From Pseudomonadota bacterium (GTDB taxonomy: Bacteria > Pseudomonadota > Alphaproteobacteria > Sphingomonadales > Govanellaceae): a DNA stretch of 64,000 bases. A model generated the notes under the pieces. The model ran no database searches. It saw nothing but the letters and a program-made list of their open reading frames with translations, and was not told where the DNA came from. The translations under genes were made by a program, and so were the position numbers. Numbering within the stretch: position 1 is the first letter of the stretch; the number at the start of each line of letters is the position of its first letter. Where the stretch lies: assembly GCA_003577275.1 (NCBI GenBank), contig QEVO01000001.1:558001-622000 (forward strand), read 5' to 3'. This document shows positions 9,930 to 21,400 of the stretch, in pieces.

Positions 9930-11639
9930 TTATTCGGTGGTCCGGGTGGTCAGCACGATCTCCCGGGGCGGGGCGCCGGCGGGACGGGTGAAGACCGCAT
10001 AGTGCAGCCGCCGAGCGATTTCCCGGGCAAAAGCCAAGCGCAAGTCATACATCGGCGACGGGGCGTCGTCGGCGGCGTCCGGGCGGGCTATTGGCGCCCG
10101 GACCTCCACCGCGCCGTTGGGCAGGGAATGGATGGTCACTGTCAACGTACTATGGGGGGCGCTTTCGGCAATGGCCGCGCCCAAGATATTCGCCAGGCAC
10201 GCCTCCAAATAAGTGGGATCGCAGGCGATAATGGCCGGCACCGCTTCGTCCGCCAGGCGCGCCAGCACCGGCTTTGCCGCCGCCGCGGACTCGGTGGCGG
10301 CCATGGCGACGCGCAGGGCTTGAGCGACGCCGACGGAGCGAGTCTTCAGCGCGCTCTTGCCGGAAACCAGGGGGGCATACTCCAGAATGTCCGAGATCAT
10401 CCGGTTTACCGTCTGGCCGGCGGCGACGATGCGATTCGCGTAATCCCGGTAATGGGGGGCGACGGCGCCCAGGCTACCCTGGGCGATCATCTCGGAAAAG
10501 CCCAGGATGGCGTTTAAAGGGGTGCGCAATTCATGGCTTAAGTTCTGCACCGCCGCCAGTACCGAAGGGTCGATGGCGGTTGAGGCTGCGCTGTTCGTCG
10601 CCGGCGCAATGGCCGGTTGGCGGCGGCCGACAGGGGGACTCGGGCGCGCCGCAGCCGGCGGCCCTGCCAGGACAGCCGCCCCGCGGTAGCCTTGGAAGCG
10701 ACCGTTACCAATATCAAAGACCGGCACCGCCGCCAGCCGCCAGAGATTGACGGCAGAGCCTTGCGCCCGGCTTTCCACCTTCAAGTCGGCAAAGGGCCGC
10801 CATCGCCCAAGCACCTCTTCCAGGGCGTTGCGTCCCGGCTCGTCATTGGCCGGCTTCAATAGTTCGGGTAAGGCAGCGCCGACCAGCAGCGCCGGCGGCT
10901 GGCCGAAGGCGACCGTGGCGCCGTCGGAGACATAGATCAGCCGGCCGCTGCGGTCGGTTTCCCACTGCCAATCCGCCGCCGTGCGCACGAAATCCTGCAA
11001 CCGTCCCCGATTGCGGCGGATGGCGGCAGCGGCCAAGTCCAGATCCTGAAAAGATGGCGAAGGGACGGCGGCAGCCGGCGGCTCGACCGCGATTTCGACC
11101 ATGGCCGGCTCTGCTTTGGCGTCCGCCTTAACTGGCTCCGCCGCGGGTGTCAGTTTGGCTGAAACCTTGGCTGGCATCGGTTCAGGAGAGAATTTCTCCC
11201 CTTCCAGCAAGGACTTAACATCCTCGGGCAGATCGCGGCGGCGCAACAGGCGGCTGCGCGCCGCCAGCGAGCCGGTGCGGGCAATATCGACCATCAGCGC
11301 CGGCGACAGGGCGGCGTGCTCGATCAAGGGGCCGCAGACCTCGTCCACGTCCTCGATCAGCAGGCGCACCAGGGGCTCCGGCGGGCTATCCATGGAATAA
11401 AGCTGGGCTGCCAAATCGCGCCGTAGGGAAAGGCCGACCTTTGGCCGCAACAGGCGCAAGATCTGATATAGCGTCTCGCGGTCGGCGGCGGCGGCGGGCA
11501 GCCGCTTGTGTAAAAACAGGTCACACAAGTGGCGAAACAGCAAGGTTCGGCTTTCCGGCGACCGGGAAACCGCCAACTCCAGAAGTCTGCCGACAGCGCT
11601 GGCCGGGCGGCTGCCACTCCTTATTGAATCTATCGCCAT
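9930..11639 (-). CDS. DUF2336-like/PAS histidine-kinase-like protein with degenerate ATPase domain
   Basis: The N-terminal ~150 residues have the helical repeat pattern of DUF2336 (LRRDLAAQLYSM; VCGPLIEHAALS). A linker rich in Ala/Pro/Lys leads to a PAS domain (about 205-310). A HisKA helix follows, with H-box NLSHELRTPLNAILGFSE and candidate phospho-His 369. The C-terminal domain has the position and size of HATPase_c, but the N-box reads NILGAAIAESA, with the expected Asn replaced, and no DxGxG box is present. The protein is therefore probably a pseudokinase or a phosphotransfer/regulatory partner. The ATG at 11639 is chosen; a GTG 15 codons earlier is possible, and neither has a strong ribosome-binding site. 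It lies directly upstream of flp and is divergent from the Lrp gene, suggesting a role in pilus control. Confidence 0.82.
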   Translation of the reverse strand: MAIDSIRSGSRPASAVGRLLELAVSRSPESRTLLFRHLCDLFLHKRLPAAAADRETLYQILRLLRPKVGLSLRRDLAAQLYSMDSPPEPLVRLLIEDVDEVCGPLIEHAALSPALMVDIARTGSLAARSRLLRRRDLPEDVKSLLEGEKFSPEPMPAKVSAKLTPAAEPVKADAKAEPAMVEIAVEPPAAAVPSPSFQDLDLAAAAIRRNRGRLQDFVRTAADWQWETDRSGRLIYVSDGATVAFGQPPALLVGAALPELLKPANDEPGRNALEEVLGRWRPFADLKVESRAQGSAVNLWRLAAVPVFDIGNGRFQGYRGAAVLAGPPAAARPSPPVGRRQPAIAPATNSAASTAIDPSVLAAVQNLSHELRTPLNAILGFSEMIAQGSLGAVAPHYRDYANRIVAAGQTVNRMISDILEYAPLVSGKSALKTRSVGVAQALRVAMAATESAAAAKPVLARLADEAVPAIIACDPTYLEACLANILGAAIAESAPHSTLTVTIHSLPNGAVEVRAPIARPDAADDAPSPMYDLRLAFAREIARRLHYAVFTRPAGAPPREIVLTTRTTE

Positions 11640-11775
11640 ATCCGCATTCTGGCATACTTCCGGGGGGGCGCAAAGCGCTCCCACGGCGGCCGGGACAAAT
11701 TTTCTCTGTGTAATATTATTGCTGAAATGGCGTCCGAAGTGGTCTTATATTATAGCCCTAACAATAAGGACATTC

Positions 11776-12252
11776 ATGACCAAGGTTAAGCTGGACGACA
11801 TCGATCGGCGCCTGCTCGCCATCCTGCAGGATGACGGCCGGGTGACCAACGTCGACCTGGCGGAGCGGGTGGGCATCACCGCCCCGCCTTGCCTGCGCCG
11901 GGTGCGGGCGCTGGAAGAGGCCGGGTACATCAAGGGCTACCACGCCGAGCTTGACGGCGAGGCGTTGGGCTATGAGATCATCGTATTCGCCATGATCGGC
12001 CTACACAGCCAAGCCGAGGCCGACTTGCGCGCTTTTGAGGCCAGGGTCGCCAAGTGGCCGCTGGTGCGCGAGTGTTACATGCTGAATGGCGAGATCGATT
12101 TCATCTTAAAAATAGTCGCCCGCGACCTGCATCAGTTTCAAAGCTTTCTGACCGGCCACTTGACGCCCGCTCCCAATGTCGCCAGCGTCAAGACATCGCT
12201 AACCATACGCTGTTCGAAAAAAGTGCCGAGCGTTCCCTTTGACGACCTCTAA
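11776..12252 (+). CDS. Lrp/AsnC family transcriptional regulator
   Basis: This 158-residue regulator starts with a winged HTH (about residues 5-60; DDIDRRLLAILQDDGRVTN, with recognition helix around ITAPPCLRRV). A RAM/AsnC ligand domain follows (about 70-150), with the GEIDFILKIVARD stretch of Lrp proteins. Such proteins bind amino acids and form octamers on DNA. The ATG at 11776 has AAGGA immediately upstream; the frame is open for a long way 5' but that part is not conserved-looking. It is divergent from the DUF2336/PAS gene and 45 nt upstream of a peptidase gene, so peptide or amino-acid responsive control of the peptidase is plausible but unproven. Confidence 0.92.
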   Translation: MTKVKLDDIDRRLLAILQDDGRVTNVDLAERVGITAPPCLRRVRALEEAGYIKGYHAELDGEALGYEIIVFAMIGLHSQAEADLRAFEARVAKWPLVRECYMLNGEIDFILKIVARDLHQFQSFLTGHLTPAPNVASVKTSLTIRCSKKVPSVPFDDL

Positions 12253-12297
12253 GTCATCTTCCGTCACGCGGCTCCTTCCTTGCCCGGTGGTTTTTTC

Positions 12298-15078
12298 ATG
12301 AGCCCGGCGCGCAAACTGTTATTCACGCTGATCGGCGTCTTCATTGCGGCGGCGCTGCTCTACCGCCTGCAATCGCCGTCGCCGGAAGAAAGAGCGGCAA
12401 GGGGCGGCGGCGAGACAACCGAGGCCGGCGCTGCGCCCAAGCTGCGGCTGCCCGATGCGGTAACGCCGCTGGCCTACCGCCTGCGCTTTGCCATCGATCC
12501 GCAGGCGGAACAGTATTCGGGGCATGCGGAAATCGACGTTGAGCTTGCCGCGCCGACCCAACGTATCGCGCTCAACGGCAAAGGCCTCAGCGTTCGCCAG
12601 GCGCGGGTCTTCACCTCCGGGGGGGAAGCCGTGTCGGCGGCATATCGCGAAATTCCAGGCACGGGGCTGGCCGAATTGCGACTGCGCCGCCCGGTGGACA
12701 CCAAGCTCGCCACCATCGTCATTGACTATGCGGCGCCGTTTGGCGCCCTTGAGGGCGTCTATAAAGTGGTCAGCGGCAATCAGCCGTTCATATTCACCCA
12801 GTTCGAAGCGACCTCGGCGCGCATGGCCTTTCCCGGTTTCGATGAGCCGCGCTTTAAGACGCCCTATCATGTGTCGTTCCGCGTGCCGGCTGGGCAAACC
12901 GTTGTCGGCAACACCCAAGTGGCGGTGGAGCGGCTGCTGGGCGACGGTCACAAGATCGTCGTTCTGGCGCCGACGGCCGCCTTGCCGACCTATCTCGTTG
13001 CCTTCGCCATCGGTCCGCTGGAGGTCGTGGACGGCAAGACCATGGCCGCCAACCAGCACCGCGCCGCCGCCATTCCGTTGCGGGCGGTAACGCCGCCCGG
13101 CAAAGGCGATCTGGCGCGCCCGGCGCTGGCGCGCACCGAGGATATCCTGACCGCCATCGAAGCTTATACCGGCATTGGCTACCCTTACGCTAAGCTCGAT
13201 CTCATCGCCGCGCCGGACTTTGCCGCCTCGGCGATGGAAAATCCCGGGGCCATCGTTTATCGCGACAGTCTGTTGTTGCTGGGCGATGCGCCATCTGAGG
13301 AACGGTTGCGAAAATTCGACAGCATTCATGCCCATGAACTGGCGCACCAATGGTTCGGCAATCTGGTCACCTCGGCGTGGTGGGAAGACATCTGGCTCAA
13401 TGAATCGTTTGCCGATTGGCTGGCGGCCAAGATGCTGTCCCGCCTCTATCCTGGCCGAGGCTTCGACAAGGACATTAGCCGCGGCGCCCGCACCGCCATG
13501 GCGCTCGACGCCGGCGCAAACGTGCGCGCCGTGCGGCAACCGATCCGCACGCAGCAAGATATCGACGCCGCCTTCACGCCGATTACCTACGAGAAGGGGG
13601 CGGCGATTCTCACCATGTTTGAAGCCTACATGGGGGCCGATAAATTCCGCGCCGCCATCAGGCACTACTTGCAGAAACATGCCGGCGGCACTGCCGCCAC
13701 CGAGGATTTCCTGAAGGCGATTACCGAAACCATGGGCGAGGAAAGCGTTGCCGCCGCCTTGAAAAGTTTTATCGATCAACCGGGCGCGCCGCTGGCGACG
13801 GTGGCATGGAGTTGTCCGCAAACGGGCGTGACAATCAATGTATCGCAATCGCGATATCGTCCGCTCGGCGCGCCGGCTGACGCCGAAGCGTTGTGGTCGA
13901 TCCCGATGTGCGTCCGGCTGTTAAGCTCGGATGGCCAGGACGCCACCGAATGCATCATGGCCAAGCGCCAGCATCAGACCTTCTATTTGCGGGAGGCCAA
14001 CTGTCCAGCGGCGATCGTGCCCAATGCCGGCGGCCGCGGCTATTACCGCTGGCGTCTGTCGGCTGAGGACTGGCGGTACATGGGCGATCGCGCGGCGCTG
14101 CTGCGGCCGGCTGAAGTTTTATCCTTCGCCGATAACTTGTCGGCCGCGTTCCGTGACGGCTCTCTCGCCTTCGGCGATTATTTGCCATTGATCCGCCAAT
14201 TGGCGGCCAGCGCCGATGACGATGCGGCCACCGTGCCCATCGCGGATTTGAAATTCCTGCTGCACAACGTCGTGCCGCAGGACGCGCAAGCGCAAACCGC
14301 CGCCCGCGCGCTGATCGCCGATATTTATCGGCCGCGTCTGGAAGTCGGACTTGAAAATCTCGATGCTGAGACGTCGGATGATGGCGATGAGACTCGCGAA
14401 CCGCTGCGGCGATTGCTCAGCCTGTACATTGTGGATTTGCAGGATCCGGCGATCACCGCCCTGATGGCGGCGCGCGGCAAGGCGTATGTGGGATACGGCC
14501 GAAGCGCGGCCGATGCTTCCGCCGTGGCCGGCGACTTCCGCCGCGTCGCCTTCAGCGCCGCCTTGATGGCGGAAGGATCGCCTTTCGCCGAGCATCTACT
14601 CACCGCCATGCAAGGCCAGGATGATCCGGCGTTTCGCGAAGACGTGGTCTTGGCGCTGGCCGCCACGCCGCACACAGAGACGATTGGCCGCCTGCTTGAG
14701 TATCTTTTAACGTCGCAAGCGCGGGGCGATGAATTGCACCGCAGCGTAGCCATGCTGGCGCATAACTCTGCCGCCGCGTCGTTGGTCTGGCCGTGGCTCG
14801 TTACCCATCTCGACGCCATTCTGGCGCGGCTGCCGGAGTGGCGGAAAGGCGAGGTGGCGACGGCGGCGGCCGGGTTCTGTCAGACCGAGGATGCGGTTCT
14901 GGTGCGCCAGACGCTGCAGGATCGTTTGGCGGCCATCGGCGCCGAGCAGCGGTTGGCCGAAACCGTCGCCGCCATCCAGCGCTGCGCGGCGCTGAAGGCG
15001 GCGGTGTCAGAGCAGGTCTTGTCGGCGTTCGGCATAGAGGCGATGGTAGCGCCGCCGCCGATGCCGGAGATCAAATGA
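12298..15078 (+). CDS. M1 family zinc aminopeptidase, membrane-anchored
   Basis: This 926-residue metallopeptidase has an N-terminal signal anchor (about residues 6-24), placing the enzyme in the periplasm or on the membrane. The M1 signatures are present: substrate motif AMENPG (about 312-317), zinc site HELAHQW (His346, Glu347, His350) and the third ligand in NESFADW (about 369). A C-terminal ERAP1-like helical domain occupies the last ~400 residues. It should remove N-terminal amino acids from peptides. The ATG at 12298 has GGTGG upstream; a TTG at 12280 is an alternative. The gene ends with an 8-nt convergent overlap with greA. It is closer to puromycin-sensitive/ERAP-type than to cytosolic PepN in layout. 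Confidence 0.9.
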   Translation: MSPARKLLFTLIGVFIAAALLYRLQSPSPEERAARGGGETTEAGAAPKLRLPDAVTPLAYRLRFAIDPQAEQYSGHAEIDVELAAPTQRIALNGKGLSVRQARVFTSGGEAVSAAYREIPGTGLAELRLRRPVDTKLATIVIDYAAPFGALEGVYKVVSGNQPFIFTQFEATSARMAFPGFDEPRFKTPYHVSFRVPAGQTVVGNTQVAVERLLGDGHKIVVLAPTAALPTYLVAFAIGPLEVVDGKTMAANQHRAAAIPLRAVTPPGKGDLARPALARTEDILTAIEAYTGIGYPYAKLDLIAAPDFAASAMENPGAIVYRDSLLLLGDAPSEERLRKFDSIHAHELAHQWFGNLVTSAWWEDIWLNESFADWLAAKMLSRLYPGRGFDKDISRGARTAMALDAGANVRAVRQPIRTQQDIDAAFTPITYEKGAAILTMFEAYMGADKFRAAIRHYLQKHAGGTAATEDFLKAITETMGEESVAAALKSFIDQPGAPLATVAWSCPQTGVTINVSQSRYRPLGAPADAEALWSIPMCVRLLSSDGQDATECIMAKRQHQTFYLREANCPAAIVPNAGGRGYYRWRLSAEDWRYMGDRAALLRPAEVLSFADNLSAAFRDGSLAFGDYLPLIRQLAASADDDAATVPIADLKFLLHNVVPQDAQAQTAARALIADIYRPRLEVGLENLDAETSDDGDETREPLRRLLSLYIVDLQDPAITALMAARGKAYVGYGRSAADASAVAGDFRRVAFSAALMAEGSPFAEHLLTAMQGQDDPAFREDVVLALAATPHTETIGRLLEYLLTSQARGDELHRSVAMLAHNSAAASLVWPWLVTHLDAILARLPEWRKGEVATAAAGFCQTEDAVLVRQTLQDRLAAIGAEQRLAETVAAIQRCAALKAAVSEQVLSAFGIEAMVAPPPMPEIK

Positions 15079-15544
15079 ATTCGATATTGACGACTTCGTA
15101 GTATTTGTCGCCGCCTGGCGTGATGACTTCTACCTCCTCGCCGACGGCGCGGCCGATCAGCGCCTTGCCCAACGGCGAGGTATAGGAGATCCGCCCGTCC
15201 TTGACGTCCGCTTCATGGGCGCCGACAATTTTGTAGCGGATCTGTTTGTCGTCCTCGTCCGCCACCGTAACGGTGCAGGCGAACATTACCCGACTGCCGG
15301 ACAAATCACGCGGATCAATGACCTCGGCGCGGGCGAGCTGGCTTTCGAGCTCGGTGATTCGCGCTTCGGTGAAGCCCTGCTTTTCCTTGGCGGCGTGGTA
15401 TTCCGCGTTTTCCGACAAGTCGCCGTGGCCGCGCGCCTCTTCGATCGCCCGGATGATCGCCGGCCGCTCCTTCGATTTCAATTCCTTCAGCTCGGCTTCG
15501 AGCTTCTGGAACCCCTCGATGGTCATGGGAATTTTTTCAACCAT
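15071..15544 (-). CDS. greA: Transcription elongation factor GreA
   Basis: This 157-residue protein has the normal GreA length. An N-terminal coiled coil (about 1-75) carries the acidic tip motif [18 protein letters not shown], which enters the RNA polymerase secondary channel and stimulates cleavage of backtracked RNA. A C-terminal FKBP-like domain (80-157) includes [20 protein letters not shown]. The start at 15544 gives the standard MVEKIPMT N-terminus; the longer open frame is not needed. It lies downstream of carB on the same strand behind a probable terminator and overlaps the convergent peptidase gene by 8 nt. Confidence 0.96.
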   Translation of the reverse strand: MVEKIPMTIEGFQKLEAELKELKSKERPAIIRAIEEARGHGDLSENAEYHAAKEKQGFTEARITELESQLARAEVIDPRDLSGSRVMFACTVTVADEDDKQIRYKIVGAHEADVKDGRISYTSPLGKALIGRAVGEEVEVITPGGDKYYEVVNIEFI

Positions 15545-15579
15545 CGCCAATCCGTTTCTTAAATTTATCAACCAGTTGC

Positions 15580-15615
15580 AAATAAAACCCCGTCCGACAA
15601 CCGTGTGGTCGTCGG
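15580..15615 (-). terminator. Rho-independent terminator after carB
   Basis: On the minus strand a 9-bp stem with a 4-nt ACAC loop (CCGACGACC with GGTTGTCGG, one G-T pair) is followed by GGGGTTTTATTT. It lies between carB and greA, so greA depends either on readthrough or on a promoter within a very short gap. Confidence 0.65.
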
Positions 15616-15653
15616 CGGGCGCTAATCCCCACGCCAATCCATCAGCGGACGCG

Positions 15654-18908
<3,255 letters not shown>

Positions 18909-18924
18909 ATGATGACTCAAAGAG

Positions 18925-18960
18925 GCCCTCCCCCTTGAGGGGGAGGGAGGGGAGAGGGTG
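18925..18960. repeat. Left palindromic repeat flanking the DUF559 gene
   Basis: A G/C-rich near-palindrome (CCCTCCCCC TTGA GGGGGAGGG) followed by AGGGGAGAGGG lies just before the DUF559 start. The reverse complement of the repeat at 19314-19352 aligns with it over about 35 nt with few mismatches, so the gene is bracketed by inverted copies. Confidence 0.75.
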
Positions 18961-18966
18961 AGTAAC

Positions 18967-19350
18967 ATGGTCCAAAGAAATCATGCAACGATTAGCCATG
19001 CCCGTCAGATGCGATCTGCTCTGACCATTGCCGAGAAGGCATTGTGGGAAGAACTGCGGGCCAAACGATTTGCGGGTGTGAAGTTCACACGGCAGGTTCC
19101 CATTGGTCCCTATGTTGCCGATTTTGCCGCTCGTCGCCATCGGTTGGTGATCGAACTCGATGGCGGGCAACATGCGCTGGACGTCGAACGCGACGCTGTG
19201 CGTACGGCGTTCTTGGAAAGCCAAGGTTTTCGCGTCATTCGCTTTTGGAATTCCGAGGTTCTGGCGAATATGGCAGGTGTTCTGACGGTTATTGCAGAGG
19301 CGCTGAAAGAGCCCCCTCTCCCTATCCCTCCCCCCATGGGGGGGAGGTGA
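18967..19350 (+). CDS. DUF559 protein, Vsr-like endonuclease fold
   Basis: This 127-residue protein belongs to the DUF559 family, which is related to very-short-patch-repair endonucleases and PD-(D/E)XK nucleases. Visible family features are the N-terminal [20 protein letters not shown] helix and the core [20 protein letters not shown], whose Asp, Glu and Asp-Gly-x-Gln residues are candidate catalytic residues. The helix [15 protein letters not shown] follows. The ATG at 18967 lies 8 nt after GAGGG; a GTG at 18958 is an alternative. The last codons ([12 protein letters not shown]) are read from the flanking repeat itself. The gene sits antisense between carA and carB. True function is unknown; a selfish or repair role is possible. 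Confidence 0.85.
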   Translation: MVQRNHATISHARQMRSALTIAEKALWEELRAKRFAGVKFTRQVPIGPYVADFAARRHRLVIELDGGQHALDVERDAVRTAFLESQGFRVIRFWNSEVLANMAGVLTVIAEALKEPPLPIPPPMGGR

Positions 19351-19352
19351 AA
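19314..19352. repeat. Right palindromic repeat flanking the DUF559 gene
   Basis: This repeat (CCCTCTCCCTATCCCTCCCCCC AT GGGGGGG AGGTG) is an inverted copy of the one at 18925-18960 and is itself palindromic. It encodes the DUF559 C-terminus and lies about 28 nt from the carA stop codon, where its hairpin could also help end carA transcription. Confidence 0.75.
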
Positions 19353-19379
19353 GTAAGGATTTCGCCTGCGACTCTTTCC

Positions 19380-20561
19380 TCATCTCTTGTGCTCTTTCAC
19401 CATATCTATAAAGCGATCAAAAAGATAATGGCTGTCTTGCGGACCGGGCGAGGCTTCGGGATGATGCTGCACCGAGATCACCGGCTTGCCCGCCACGATG
19501 AGACCGCACACCGTGCGATCGAAAAGCGAGATGTGGCTGACCTTGACATCGGGCGGCAGGCTATCGGCGTCCACCGTGAAGCCGTGGTTCATGGAGGTGA
19601 TTTCCACCTTGGCCGTCGTCAGGTCTTTGACCGGATGATTGGCGCCGCGGTGCCCCTGGTGCATTTTCACCGTGCGGCCGCCCAAGGCAATGGCCAGCAT
19701 CTGGTGGCCAAGGCAGATCCCTAAGATCGGTTTGCCGGTGGCCAGCAGCTCGCGGATCACCGGCACCGCATATATGCCGGTGGCCGCCGGATCGCCGGGG
19801 CCATTGGAGAGCACGATGCCATCTGGCTGATGGCGCAAAATATCATCCTTGGTGGCGCTGGCGGGGACGACGGTTACCCGCGCGCCGGCGCTGGCGAGCG
19901 AGCGTAGGATGTTGCGCTTGACGCCGTAATCCACCACCACCACATGCGCCTGGGACGCGCTCAGCCGGCCATAGCCGCCGCCGTTGTCGAAGCTCCAGCG
20001 GGTTTCCTCCCACGCATAGGTCTGCCGGCAAGTGACGTCTTTGGCCAAGTCCATGCCTTCCAGACCTGGCCAGCTGCGGGCTTTCGCCACCAACGCCGGG
20101 ATATCGAAACGGCCATCGGGGTTGTGGGCGATAACGCCGTTGGGTGCGCCGTTTAAGCGAATGAGGCGGGTCAGCCGGCGGGTGTCAAGCCCGGCGATGC
20201 CGATCAGGTTCTGTCCCTTCAGCCAGCGGTCAAAGGCCGATTGCGCTCGGTAATTGGCCGGCTCGGTGACCACGTTGCGCACGATGAGTCCACGCGCGGC
20301 GGCGGTTGCGGTCTCGATGTCGGCGGCGTTGGCGCCGACGTTGCCGATGTGGGGAAAGGTGAAGGTGATGATCTGCCCGGCGTAGGAAGGATCGGTCAGA
20401 ATCTCCTGATAGCCGGTCATGGCGGTATTAAAGCAGACCTCGCCCACCGCGTCGCCCACCGCGCCAAAGCCTTTGCCCCAGAACACCGCGCCGTCGGCCA
20501 GGACGAGGGCGGCGGTGGCGTCAGGCGTCGGCGGCGTCAGCGCTTGGGCGTGATCGGACAT
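19380..20561 (-). CDS. carA: Carbamoyl-phosphate synthase small subunit
   Basis: CarA hydrolyses glutamine and channels ammonia to CarB. The 393 residues comprise the CarA N-terminal domain (about 15-145; ALVLADGAVFWGKGFGA, MTGYQEILTDPSY) and a class I glutamine amidotransferase domain (about 205-385). The nucleophile Cys lies in GICLGHQML and the His/Glu pair in HHPEASPGP. The ATG at 20561 is used. It is transcribed toward carB, with a 471-nt interruption occupied by the antisense DUF559 gene. Confidence 0.97.
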   Translation of the reverse strand: MSDHAQALTPPTPDATAALVLADGAVFWGKGFGAVGDAVGEVCFNTAMTGYQEILTDPSYAGQIITFTFPHIGNVGANAADIETATAAARGLIVRNVVTEPANYRAQSAFDRWLKGQNLIGIAGLDTRRLTRLIRLNGAPNGVIAHNPDGRFDIPALVAKARSWPGLEGMDLAKDVTCRQTYAWEETRWSFDNGGGYGRLSASQAHVVVVDYGVKRNILRSLASAGARVTVVPASATKDDILRHQPDGIVLSNGPGDPAATGIYAVPVIRELLATGKPILGICLGHQMLAIALGGRTVKMHQGHRGANHPVKDLTTAKVEITSMNHGFTVDADSLPPDVKVSHISLFDRTVCGLIVAGKPVISVQHHPEASPGPQDSHYLFDRFIDMVKEHKR

Positions 20562-20798
20562 GGTACCACCTTAAGGGTTCCGCTTAGGGTTAAAGTACTG
20601 CGGGAAACGCCCCCGGTCGCAAGCGGTCGAAGATGCTTGCCTGCCGGGGCCTCGCGGATCAGCTCAAGACGCCCGGTCGGAGGTGGGGCGAGCCAGCGCA
20701 AATTGGCCGGAAGATACGGGATGCCCCCACCCCCGTCAAGGATAACGAAATAAAAAAATACTCTTATTTATCAAAGAATTATTTTATTCGTTCTGAAA

Positions 20799-20827
20799 TT
20801 GCTTCAGGCCCGGGTTTGAATTAAAGT
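20799..20827 (+). promoter_or_regulatory. Possible sigma70-type promoter upstream of yqeY
   Basis: TTGCTT and TAAAGT are separated by 17 nt, about 85 nt upstream of the yqeY start, within the AT-rich gap between carA and yqeY. The match to consensus is only partial (3/6 and 4/6). This is the best candidate seen for driving yqeY-dnaG. Confidence 0.25.
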
Positions 20828-20911
20828 CGACGGCTTACGCGGAGTAATATGACATCTGGGTTGCGGCGGGGGTGCGGTTATCCGCCCGCGCTTTGCCGGA
20901 AGGGGGAGTTG

Positions 20912-21367
20912 ATGCTTCAGGACAGGTTGAAGGAAGCGCAAAAAGACGCGCTCAAAACAGGCGACAAGGAGCGATTATCGACGCTGCGCTTGATCCTGGC
21001 CGCCATCAAGAACCGGGAAATTTCCTTGCGCGGCGATGGCAAGGGGCCGATCAGCGATGATGGCATCATCGAACTCCTGCACACCATGATCAAACAGCGC
21101 CGCGAAAGCATCCGGCTCTATGAGCAAGGCGGCCGCACCGACTTGGTGGACAAGGAAAAGAGCGAAATCGCCGTCATTGAAAAGTTCCTGCCGGCGCAGC
21201 TGACGGCGGAGGAGATCAACGCCCTGTGCGCCCAGGCGGTCAGCGAGCTGGAGGCCAAGGGCTTGAAGGACATGGGCCGGGTGATGAGCCTGCTGAAGGA
21301 GCGCCATGCCGGCAGCATGGATTTCAACAAGGCGAGCGCCGAAGTGCGGCGGCTGCTGTCCGCCTGA
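20912..21367 (+). CDS. yqeY: GatB/YqeY domain protein
   Basis: This 151-residue YqeY protein is related to the tail domain of the GatB subunit of tRNA amidotransferase. The family motifs LKDMGRVMSLLKERHAGSMDFNKASAEVRRLL (read in parts) and the N-terminal DALKTGDKERLSTLRLI are present. Its exact role is unknown; a tRNA-related function is inferred from GatB. The ATG at 20912 has a strong AGGGGGAG site upstream. It is the first gene of the yqeY-dnaG-rpoD block, an arrangement common in alphaproteobacteria, with 33 nt to dnaG. Confidence 0.92.
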   Translation: MLQDRLKEAQKDALKTGDKERLSTLRLILAAIKNREISLRGDGKGPISDDGIIELLHTMIKQRRESIRLYEQGGRTDLVDKEKSEIAVIEKFLPAQLTAEEINALCAQAVSELEAKGLKDMGRVMSLLKERHAGSMDFNKASAEVRRLLSA

Positions 21368-21400
21368 TACGTTTACTTTCCGGTTTCGTTTAGGAGGGGC

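Noticed and set aside
12319-13848. Long open frame (509 codons) antisense to the aminopeptidase gene
   Set aside because: It arises from GC-rich codon bias opposite a clearly real M1 peptidase; the translation has no recognisable domain.
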